Below, piece after piece: positions 10,209-19,500 of a DNA stretch of 64,000 bases; within the stretch, counting starts at the first letter, position 1; every line of letters starts with the position of its first letter. This DNA is from Lachnospira sp. GTDB lineage: Bacteria; Bacillota; Clostridia; Lachnospirales; Lachnospiraceae. The stretch spans positions 1 through 64,000 of the forward strand of contig JAGATQ010000006.1 in the NCBI GenBank assembly GCA_017621205.1. Direction: 5' to 3'. Under the pieces are notes generated by a model that was given only the letters and a program-made list of their open reading frames with translations, made no database searches and had not been told where the DNA came from. A program made the position numbers and the translations under genes.

Positions 10209-10461
10209 TATGTCTAAGGCTATTTAATTATTTATTAAATATGAGTTCTCCTTAATTTATATTGTCGCAATTCTTTAACTTTTGCTTTAATGTTTTGATT
10301 TCTCCTTCAATCCCTTATATGTTTTCTCTCCTAATGATATATGGTATTAATATGTAAATAATATTAAAATTTAAGTGAAAAATGTGTACATATCATGAAT
10401 TATATGTTAAAATAATAACAATATGTAATTATTTACAATAAATAATAACGGAGGTATCAGT

Positions 10462-11511
10462 ATGCATAATAAAAAATTAACAAGAATTTGTTCTTTTCTT
10501 TTAATATTAGCTATATTGGGTAATTATGTTGTTATTAGTAGTGCAGAAGAAAACAATAGTAATCTTAATGAGCAATTAACATCAGGCAATGCACATACCG
10601 TATCGGGTGATGCTAATAATGCTTCTGGAGATGCCGTTGATTCTACTATAGATTTAACTGAATACGAATACAGAGAGGTGATTGAAGAAGGTTCTTTAGT
10701 AACAATTCGTGGTGGTGAAATAAGCAATATAGAAAACATAGATGTGACGATATTGTCTACATTATCAGAAGATTTTATCAATACTATGAGTGACAGCTCT
10801 TTGAAGACGGAACTATTAGAAAATGGTACAAAATATATTGATAAAAATTCTGTAAGGTATAGACAGTGCAATTTAAAAATAGCACAGGATGATATTTTTA
10901 ATTATTTTAAAAAGTTTTATTTTGATGCATTTGGTTCTTTTTGTTTTGGGTTTAATCGAGATATAGATTTCAAATTGAATCGTATTGAAGTATTATGGTG
11001 GACAGAATTAGATAGAGATATTCCAGATAATGATGTTTATCCTACTCTAAATTTCTGTGTACCTCATCCTAATATTTATAATGTGGTTGAGCCCAATACT
11101 AATGGATGGTGTTCGCTTATATATACAAAAGATTGTATATCATCACAAACAGGTGACTATGAATATGAGGTTAGTGTTAGGTATATTTTGTATCCAAAAC
11201 CACCAACAACAATAACCCCGGAACCAATTAATATTACACCTTATGTCCCCTCCTCTACTACTGAAGCACCAAAAGACAAAACCAAACCAACAGTCAAAGG
11301 TGTTAAGAATAAAAAGATTTATAAAAAAGCGGTAACTATTAAATTCAGTGATAAGCAATCAGGAATTAAAAAAGCTACCTTAAATGGTAAAAAGATTAAG
11401 ACTGGTAAAAAAGTAAATAAGAATGGCAAATATACACTAAAGGTTTATGATAAGGCAGGTAATTGTACTACTGTTAAATTTACAATTAAGCTTAAGAAGA
11501 AAAAGAAATGA
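10462..11511 (+). CDS. Secreted protein with C-terminal Ig-like domain, copy B
   Basis: 349 residues, a paralogue of the preceding gene. Residues 1-150 and the Ig-like end (about 275-349) are close to identical to copy A. Residues 150-260 differ much more, the PST repeat linker is replaced by another Pro/Thr linker, and an extra Cys/Phe-rich patch appears. The start and ribosome binding site match copy A. The uneven divergence suggests that the middle domain meets a variable partner or was exchanged. Function unknown. Confidence 0.7.
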   Translation: MHNKKLTRICSFLLILAILGNYVVISSAEENNSNLNEQLTSGNAHTVSGDANNASGDAVDSTIDLTEYEYREVIEEGSLVTIRGGEISNIENIDVTILSTLSEDFINTMSDSSLKTELLENGTKYIDKNSVRYRQCNLKIAQDDIFNYFKKFYFDAFGSFCFGFNRDIDFKLNRIEVLWWTELDRDIPDNDVYPTLNFCVPHPNIYNVVEPNTNGWCSLIYTKDCISSQTGDYEYEVSVRYILYPKPPTTITPEPINITPYVPSSTTEAPKDKTKPTVKGVKNKKIYKKAVTIKFSDKQSGIKKATLNGKKIKTGKKVNKNGKYTLKVYDKAGNCTTVKFTIKLKKKKK

Positions 11512-11524
11512 GATTATTATGTTG

Positions 11525-11552
11525 TAAGAGTGGGTAATCCCCACTCTTATTA
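11525..11552. terminator. Bidirectional terminator between copy B and the tail-tip gene
   Basis: A 9-bp AAGAGTGGG/CCCACTCTT stem with a short loop lies between two convergent genes and could serve both. The tail-tip gene on the minus strand ends at 11611. Confidence 0.6.
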
Positions 11553-11610
11553 TATCCCACTCTATCATACTTGTTGACTAATCTGATTTTGCTATAATTA
11601 TTTTGAAGTC

Positions 11611-14600
11611 TTATATTTTATCTTTCTGATTCTTTAATTCTTTTTTTAACTTTTGAATCTGATCAACACAAAGCCAAATGATATTATCCTGATTAATGTA
11701 GTGATATTTATCATGTTTAGGATTTATGTAATTTGCTTCTCCATTAAATTCATTAACCTCTCTTTTTTGTACAATATTATAATCCTCAATATCTAAGCCA
11801 TAATCCTCAAATATTTTTTCTATATGTTGTGCTGTATCACCGAAATAGTAACCTTCTTTTTCCAGAATATGATTAAATCTGTATTGTTGCGGTTTAAGGG
11901 AATCAAATATGCCATCTATATTAGATGGTAAACTTTGAAAATCAATTTTTACTCTTTCGTCTGATGTATCTACTTTTGTTTTCACCCACGCAACACTTGC
12001 AAGGTTGTGATCAACATATATACTTCCAGTTCTAAAGTTTCCATTTGCAGTCCATGATGAGGTCATCCATGAAACTGTATCAATATTATTTCCATCAACT
12101 AAAGTTAGAACCTTACCAGTGTAAGTATCATTAACATGTGATTGTAAATTTGAATCATCCCAATAAAGATATACTTGGTGATCTGTAAGAGTTTTGACTA
12201 CATCATGCCCACTGACTGTAAAACCACCATTAGGGCAACTTAACCCATTATTAAATTTTGCAGTCGAATAAAATGTACAAGGTTTGCTTAATGATATATA
12301 AGTATCAGTAGCTGAAAAGATATTGTTAAGCCAAAAATTATTTGAATCAATAAAAGCACCACTATTTGTTTCCTTAAACGTTGTATCTCCTAAAAATATA
12401 CATCCACTAGATATAGTACATGTTCTATTTCTTCCATTATTAAATCCACTGTTTTTAAAAAGTCCCTTAGAAATTTCAGTAATCATATCAACACCAACAG
12501 ATTCGTTTAATTCTTTTGTTAAAAATGTACCACCAGAAATTATAGCTGTACTTGAAATATTTCCACTAAATTCCCCGCTGGTAGCAATTATTTTTCCTTT
12601 AAAATAACCATCTCCATTCATGTCTACACTCATAATATCACTGTTGTCCGACTTTTTCTTAATACAAAATAAATATCCTTTAGCGGTTTTATCTCCCTGT
12701 TGGTTTGGGTCTATCTCAACAGAATAATCATCATTAGCAATATATAAACTTCCGCCACCAATCTTAACCCCATCCCCCGTAATATGAACATAACCATTTT
12801 TATCGCTAATCTCCAAATCTTCACCAACAATGAAATTACCAACAATGCAGTTTGCCCATACACCATATCTCCAGTCTCCTTTAAATTTACCTAAACCAAC
12901 TGCCATAGATACATTTTTCCAGGCCTTGTCTGTAAGATACATTCCGTTACCAGTAAGCCTTAACTGATGTTTCCCATATACACCAACGTCATTCATGCTT
13001 CTTGCATTGAGTCCTGTACTGTCTATCACAATTTCCTCATCGATGCTATTCTTAATGACATATTCCGCAGATGTAAAGCCTTCATTTTTAAGGGCAGTAA
13101 ATGTATTAGCGGCAGAAAGTCCTTGTTTGGCCTGATTAACAGTAGAAGAGTAGGAGGTGGCAATGGAGGAAGCTTGGGAAATAATATTTTGCAAATCACT
13201 TATTTTACCATCTACAGATTCTATTTGTTCACTAAAAGTAACATTTATAATTTCTGGTGAATTTTCGTCAAAGTCAATTTGTATCAATCTTAATTTGTAT
13301 ATTTTGTCATCTGCTTTACAACGGATATAGTTATATAGTGCAAAACAATCATACAGGGATTCTAGCTCATCTACTGCAAATAAGTTATACATATTACCAC
13401 TAATGGTTTTTTGTAACACACATGCTTTTTTCAGTTCGTTTGTTGCAGCATCTAAAAGCTCCTTTGCGTTCTGTAGTATTTTTCCATCGGATAGATTATC
13501 AGAAGTATAATTGGGATTATTATATTCGTCTTCCCGCACATAAGAGCAGAATTCTTTCCAAAGGGTATCATTATTCAAGTATGCTTGTAAATTCAAAGAT
13601 TCATTAAATGCAGTAATTTCTTTCTGTATGGAAATCAAATCACCGCTTATGTCATCTACCTGCTTTTGGCGAATTTCCTGAATTTCTTTACAGATTGCCT
13701 TTCTGTTAAGCCATGTATTGTATGCAGTTGTATATGAACTGGTGACCGTTTCATTGGTCATGCCAAGGTTATCATACTGATTTTTTAATGTTACAAGGCA
13801 GTTCTCAAAGGCTTCCACAAAGCTGTTTAAAGAAGTAAGATTATACTGTTCAAACAAGGATTTCATTTGTGTGTCATTCATATTAGAGAAATCCAAATCA
13901 GCAATACTCATTCGTGCGATTGCTATCTGCATCTTTTGATTTACATAAGCTATATTTTCATCGGAATATTCCAAACCATCTTTATCCCTGGCCAATGTGA
14001 TTCTGACACTGATTTCACCAATAATAGTATCTTTTTCATCCGTTTCCCTTGTTATTTTAACATATCCCTTCCAAGTACCTGTTGCGGTATCCTTGTTTAT
14101 AACTGTACAGGACATGGGATAATCTGTGCCGCTTAACATCTTTACGTTATATCTTGAATCACATAGGACATTCAGCATGGATTCCACATTCCCTGTAACA
14201 TGTGTAAAGGAGGTTGCACTGCAAGAATATTTAATATAAACAGAATGATTGTTAAAATGATTCTTTATCTCATTCATTTGCTCCTTTGCGGTGGTGGTTT
14301 TCAGAGTCGTATCGGGAAACATGCTATGAACAAGATAATGATAGTTATCCTGTAAACTACAATATCTTAAAAACAATCCGTTTACTTTATAGAACTCTTT
14401 TTGCTTGTCTGAAAGCAGATTGTTATATGTTTTTAGTTTCGTTCGTAATTGTTCAGACATATCTTCGTATTGGAAGTTGTCAAACAGATAAATGTAATTA
14501 TTGCCTGTTGCATTAGCGGCAGGGACCCCTAGGTTATTTATGGTATCGTCTCCACCGGTTACATAAAAACAGTTTTTTATATTATCTTTATCGGTTTCTA

Positions 14601-15453
14601 TCTGGAAATTCTGTGCCAGCCTGTTCTTAGTTATAAATATGTTTGTGTCATTTCCAATACCTTCACAATAGGAATATTCTGTTGTGTTTAATTCGTTACC
14701 GTTGGCATCGTATAAAAGACCGTTTGACTTATAGGCACCTTCCATAACCGCCAAAGTTGAATTATTATAAACACAGTCTTCCAAGTTATAACAATTGATT
14801 TTTCTGTTATAAGTATCAAACGTAAAGACACATTTTGTTTCTTCAGAGACTTCGCTTACCAGGAAGTCATATATAGAAGTACCATCCACAGTATAAGTTC
14901 TTTGAAATGTGTTAGGACTCCAGACCTTGCCACCAACATTAAAATAATCTGAAACCTCTCCGATACTCCAGTGTGGGGCCTTATCTGATAAAACCCTATG
15001 TAATAAGCTATGTTCCGGGTCTTTATCGTCATACAATATGGTAGATTTAAAATTATCCACACTACCAGTTGCATCCTCATCATTTACATGAAAATTCCTT
15101 AATATTCGTTGCCCCAGTTCTGTTTCCAAAGAGACAGCAACGCATGCCTTTGTGGTTTCCGCTTCATCCGTAGTGGAAAAATTTGCTTCGAATCTGCCAT
15201 ATTCTTTGAAATTAATGATGGATAATCCTTGTAATCTATCCCAGAATGGACATTCTATGCCATTTACAGTTTTATGGACATTAAATGATATTTCATCTAG
15301 TCCGTTTCCTACAAAACATAATTTTAAATCTGTATAGTTGATTTGACCAATATATTTTCCAGAGCGGGTTTCTAATAGGAGAGTAGGAGATTCTATTTGA
15401 TGTGTAATTTTATTAAATCGAATGACATTAGACGGTTTATTTACGGAATTCAT
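11611..15453 (-). CDS. Tail-tip protein (Tal/endopeptidase-tail type) with S74 chaperone
   Basis: 1280 residues, right after the distal tail gene, whose stop overlaps this ATG by one base (TAATG), so translation is probably coupled. The N-terminal 350 residues fit the prophage endopeptidase-tail (Tal, gp27-like hub) family. A long helical region (about 520-720) and a beta-rich region resembling phage side fibres (about 800-1150) follow. The end carries an S74-type self-cleaving chaperone with Ser-Asp at 1164-1165 and a terminal coiled coil. Fusion of a hub with an S74-matured fibre tip makes this both the tail plug and a probable adhesin. Confidence 0.8.
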   Translation of the reverse strand: MNSVNKPSNVIRFNKITHQIESPTLLLETRSGKYIGQINYTDLKLCFVGNGLDEISFNVHKTVNGIECPFWDRLQGLSIINFKEYGRFEANFSTTDEAETTKACVAVSLETELGQRILRNFHVNDEDATGSVDNFKSTILYDDKDPEHSLLHRVLSDKAPHWSIGEVSDYFNVGGKVWSPNTFQRTYTVDGTSIYDFLVSEVSEETKCVFTFDTYNRKINCYNLEDCVYNNSTLAVMEGAYKSNGLLYDANGNELNTTEYSYCEGIGNDTNIFITKNRLAQNFQIETDKDNIKNCFYVTGGDDTINNLGVPAANATGNNYIYLFDNFQYEDMSEQLRTKLKTYNNLLSDKQKEFYKVNGLFLRYCSLQDNYHYLVHSMFPDTTLKTTTAKEQMNEIKNHFNNHSVYIKYSCSATSFTHVTGNVESMLNVLCDSRYNVKMLSGTDYPMSCTVINKDTATGTWKGYVKITRETDEKDTIIGEISVRITLARDKDGLEYSDENIAYVNQKMQIAIARMSIADLDFSNMNDTQMKSLFEQYNLTSLNSFVEAFENCLVTLKNQYDNLGMTNETVTSSYTTAYNTWLNRKAICKEIQEIRQKQVDDISGDLISIQKEITAFNESLNLQAYLNNDTLWKEFCSYVREDEYNNPNYTSDNLSDGKILQNAKELLDAATNELKKACVLQKTISGNMYNLFAVDELESLYDCFALYNYIRCKADDKIYKLRLIQIDFDENSPEIINVTFSEQIESVDGKISDLQNIISQASSIATSYSSTVNQAKQGLSAANTFTALKNEGFTSAEYVIKNSIDEEIVIDSTGLNARSMNDVGVYGKHQLRLTGNGMYLTDKAWKNVSMAVGLGKFKGDWRYGVWANCIVGNFIVGEDLEISDKNGYVHITGDGVKIGGGSLYIANDDYSVEIDPNQQGDKTAKGYLFCIKKKSDNSDIMSVDMNGDGYFKGKIIATSGEFSGNISSTAIISGGTFLTKELNESVGVDMITEISKGLFKNSGFNNGRNRTCTISSGCIFLGDTTFKETNSGAFIDSNNFWLNNIFSATDTYISLSKPCTFYSTAKFNNGLSCPNGGFTVSGHDVVKTLTDHQVYLYWDDSNLQSHVNDTYTGKVLTLVDGNNIDTVSWMTSSWTANGNFRTGSIYVDHNLASVAWVKTKVDTSDERVKIDFQSLPSNIDGIFDSLKPQQYRFNHILEKEGYYFGDTAQHIEKIFEDYGLDIEDYNIVQKREVNEFNGEANYINPKHDKYHYINQDNIIWLCVDQIQKLKKELKNQKDKI

Positions 15454-16241
15454 TATGCTATCACCCTCCTTATCAGTCTGTACTCAATTTTCATATCAAA
15501 ATCCACTCCGCTAATTTTCTCAAAATAAGTATTTCGGTCCCTATAGGAATTGCTAATGATTGGAAACTTGAAATTGAAGTTATTACAATCAAATCCACTA
15601 AAGAAATCATTGTCCTTATCTAATATAATCGTTGCATCTTTTATCACATTTTTTATTTCGGTTATATGATAGTTGCCATTTATTCCGCTTTTAATAATTA
15701 AACTGCCATTATTTTTAGGAATAATCGTACATTTAGGACTAATGTTGCCAATCTTATCACTATAATTTTGAAATATGATTTTCGATTTCTCATTAGTTAA
15801 AGTAAATTGTTTTGTCATTAACTTACTGTATCCATAAGGACTATCTGTTGTCATGGTTAAATCAAAGCCAATAATTTTATCATTTAAGAGGTATGGAGTT
15901 GCAGTGAAATAAACATTAAAATATACATCTTCATATTCTGGTATGTCAAACTGTATCCAATGATATCCGTCTTCTCTACACAACCATCTCATAATATTAG
16001 ATTGTTCTTCACTCGTTAATTCGTAATGCTCATGATTACATACTCGTTTGCAAATAGAAAAAGTACAAGATAGTGGTGTATCATATACAGATGTATAGAA
16101 ATTTTGTTTGTCTGTATTCGGTGCCTTTCCTGTTGTAAAGGTAATATCTCCACCACTCCATTGTTTTCCACTGTTGGAGAAACTGCATATCATAAAACCA
16201 TAATCGGATAAAAGTTCTCCATCAAATAAAAAGTCATACAT
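15453..16241 (-). CDS. Distal tail protein (Dit-like)
   Basis: 262 residues. The N-terminus (MYDFLFDGELLSDYGFMI) is typical of siphovirus distal tail proteins, which form the hexameric ring joining the tail tube to the tip. Position between tape measure and Tal is the standard order. The rest is the expected beta-rich sequence. GGAGG lies upstream of the ATG. Confidence 0.85.
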   Translation of the reverse strand: MYDFLFDGELLSDYGFMICSFSNSGKQWSGGDITFTTGKAPNTDKQNFYTSVYDTPLSCTFSICKRVCNHEHYELTSEEQSNIMRWLCREDGYHWIQFDIPEYEDVYFNVYFTATPYLLNDKIIGFDLTMTTDSPYGYSKLMTKQFTLTNEKSKIIFQNYSDKIGNISPKCTIIPKNNGSLIIKSGINGNYHITEIKNVIKDATIILDKDNDFFSGFDCNNFNFKFPIISNSYRDRNTYFEKISGVDFDMKIEYRLIRRVIA

Positions 16242-16258
16242 GATACACCGCCTCCTTT

Positions 16259-16489
16259 TTATTTAGATTCCAGCATAGCCTGATATTCATTCAGGGATTG
16301 TTCTGTTTTCTTAAGTTGTTTGTATAATGTGTCATATTTATGAATTGTTAGCTGCATCTGCTTATTTAATTTTTTATATTCGTTCATATATTTTTCGGCT
16401 CGTTCACATCTTGCCAATAAATTTTTATTCTGTTGTTTTAAGGCTTCAATTTCTTTTTCATATAATTTTCTTTGTGTATTTCTGAACAT
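16259..16489 (-). CDS. Small coiled-coil protein between tape measure and distal tail genes
   Basis: 76 residues from the ATG at 16489, chosen because GGGAGG lies 6 bases upstream; the longer frame to 16543 lacks such a site. Almost entirely charged heptad-like helix (KEIEALKQQNKNLLAR and following). Not recognised. It may be a minor tail or scaffolding component. Confidence 0.6.
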   Translation of the reverse strand: MFRNTQRKLYEKEIEALKQQNKNLLARCERAEKYMNEYKKLNKQMQLTIHKYDTLYKQLKKTEQSLNEYQAMLESK

Positions 16490-16551
16490 AGTAACCTCCC
16501 TTTGGTTTTGAATATAATGGGAGAGGGGGTGTCCTCTCCCCATACACGGAT

Positions 16552-19500
16552 TTAAACAAAACGATTCACTGCAAGCTTTGTACCAGATGGGTGTATCTGA
16601 TTGACTGTAACATCCTGTAATGCTTTTTTGATATCGGGGTTTGTTTGGATCTGGTGAATAATATCAGAAGCATTTTCACAATTCTCTAAGTTGAATTCAT
16701 AGTGTGCATCTATATTAGTTGGATTCTGTTGCCCTTCAAAATTAGCATTTTTAACTAGGTTGTCTAGTGTTTTGGCTGAATTAATTATAGTATCCATTTG
16801 AGGGACGAATTTTTGAACGAATGTTTTTGTCTGTATAGGTGTCAGTATGCCTTCACCACGTTGTACCGTTATCCATCCATCATCATCGTTATCTAATGCT
16901 ACCTTGTTTAAATCGGCAGCAATTCCACCTTCTTTAAATCCACTTAGTTTTAAGCTTTTTAATGCTTGATATAAATTTCCGGTTTCACTGCTATTGTTAT
17001 ACTCAATTCCTAATTTTCCAGCTAATTCTTTTAGTTTAGCATCATCTAATACTTTATTGAATTTTGCCTTTAGTCTTTGGTTGACAGCTTTATAAGAGTG
17101 ACCACTTACAGGTTTTTTGCCATTAGCTTCAATATATTTTTCTACATCAGATTTTGACATTTTGAGTTTTACTTTTATCTTGTTGCTAATCTCTTTTCCT
17201 ATCGGTTTCACATTTGTTGTAGCAACAGGGGCGTCAGATGGTACAGAATCCTGTCCCGTTCCCATTGCCCCATTTTTGTTATTCATTGGATCATCATTAA
17301 CCGCAGTTCCAGTTGCATTTGTGCTTCCATTGCTTGACAGAGCACCTAAGATACTTGCAATATTAGAAGATATATTGTGTGTGTCTGTATAGATATTTCC
17401 AATATTTTCAAATTGATAACCATAGGCAGATGCTACGTTGTTAGCAGTTTCGTTTATAGTGGCTAGGTTATTACTAACAAGAGCAAAGCCATCCTGCAAT
17501 AATTTTTGTGTATCTTTCATTTTTGAGGTGATAAGGGATTCATATTCCTGATATAACTTGTCAAGCATTTCTTCCTGGTCAGAAATATAGTGCTCATATT
17601 CCGATTCATTTAAGTCATCCTGTGCTTCGGCTAATTCCTTTTGCAGCCTTTGAATTCTTGCTAAATTTTCCTGTGACGTATCTCCTTGTAATGCCGTTAT
17701 TTGCTTTTGAATAGAGGATATATTCTTAGTAGATTCATTAATGGACTTTTGATAATCATGTAAAGATTTTTCGGCTTGTAAGGCATTTTTTTTTGCATCA
17801 ATCAAATCTTTTAAGGCATCCAGTTCCTTCTGTAACTTTTCCGTCATCATATCTATAATTTTATTTTCATAGTCATAAGTTTCGGTAATTTGATCGCGCC
17901 AGTCGGAGTGGGTTTCTTTGATAGCTTCTTTTAGCTGTTCTAAAGATTGGTAGGTCCGGGATTGACCATTGGAATCTATTATTTCCCATGCACCTGTGCT
18001 GAAGTCGTGGGATAAGCCTTCCTGCAGTTTTTCTAACATCGCTTTGTCTAAAGCTGATTTTGATTTTGCTGAGCTATATCCAACCGTATAACTACTTAGA
18101 GTAGCTAGTCCCTCATTGGTAATCATACCAGTCTTTTCGTTAAACATGTCTTTGTTAGACATAAGATTGGCAAGCCATTCCGATTCTTTGGCAACAGAGG
18201 AAAAACTGTCTAATAATTTTTTATGGACGTTATCAGCTAATTCCGTGATATTATTATTCATGTTCGAAATGTTTAGGTTACAGGAACGAATGTTAGAATC
18301 CACATCGTTCAAGGCTGATTTTGCCTCGTACCATTCCTCCGTTCCAGCAGTAATTTTGCTCAACTGTTGCTCTAATAATTGCTTTTCATTTATATAGTAT
18401 TGCAGTTTGTTCTGCTCGGTTGCAATCTGGTCCTTATAGTTTTGTGCATCTAATGACATGCCTTTTGCTTCCAATAGAGATGCCTGATCTGATAATGCAG
18501 CTGATTTTGCGTCCAATAAGGAAACTTGATTGTCAAATTGATTTTTTATATTGTCAAATGTTGCTTTTTCTGCCTGACGGATTTTGGTTTGGTTCTCGCT
18601 TTTTGCCAGCTCATAATTATCATTTGCGGTTGTTTTTGCTGTTTTATAATTCCTGTTGGCAAGAACTTCTTTGTTATATTTGATACACTTGTTATATAGT
18701 TTTTGATTATCAATCTTGTTTAACAGGGAATCGGGAATCAGTTTATTATTCTTTATATACTTATCTAATTTTTTGGCATATTTGTTATTTGTTTTCTTAA
18801 CCGCTTTTTTCGCTTTGTTTAGGTTTTGGTTAGATTGGGTATAATTATTGTCAGCAGTTGTTTTTGCAGTTTGATAGGCTGTTGTCTGACTATTGTAATT
18901 GGCAATCATTTTGTTCTGATATTCAGTATACTTTGATACATCAACTGTGTTGTTGTTTGTATCTTCATAGGTTGCAGCGTGTGATACGTTTTTTATTTTG
19001 CTTTCAAGTAAATTCATCTTGACCGATAAATTATCTATGGATTTTGCCGCCTCGTCTATTGGGTTGTTGGCAAGAGTTTCGTACAATTCCTTAATAGTTT
19101 TCATTAAGCTTTGTGTTTCTTCTCTTGCTGATTTCGATTTTTCATGCCATGTTTGATAGTCTTGAATTGCAGTTTTTAATTTCTCGTTAGAAATGGATGA
19201 AATCGCATTTTTACCGATTTTTCCATCACGAACCAGATTTACATATTTGGCTAATGTCTTTGCAGATACTTTTTTACCGTCCAGGTTTTTATTCTTTGCA
19301 TCCTTTTTTGCCTGTTTTCTGGCGTATTTTTCATATTGTTGAGCTGCCTTCTGTTCTGCCTTAATTGCTTTCATTGTGGCAGCAATCGCTTTGTTCGTTT
19401 TATTCTTTTTGGCAGGAATGGACAGCATATCTTCAATTTTGTCTTTTGCTTTGGATGCAGCAGTAGTTAGTATATTAAGCTTTTTTTCTATCCAGTCAAA

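Larger units (their letters stand above)
8887..11510 (+). repeat. Tandem duplication, unit about 1371 bp
   Basis: The two copies begin near 8887 and 10258 at a constant offset of 1371 bases through the promoter region, start codons (9091 and 10462) and first 450 bases of coding sequence. The middle parts have diverged, with insertions and deletions, and the 3' coding ends and hairpin terminators are again alike. Confidence 0.85.

Noticed and set aside
10524..10871. 115-codon minus-strand frame opposite copy B
   Set aside because: A matching shorter frame lies opposite copy A; both mirror the duplicated plus-strand gene, which has a signal peptide, start site and domain.
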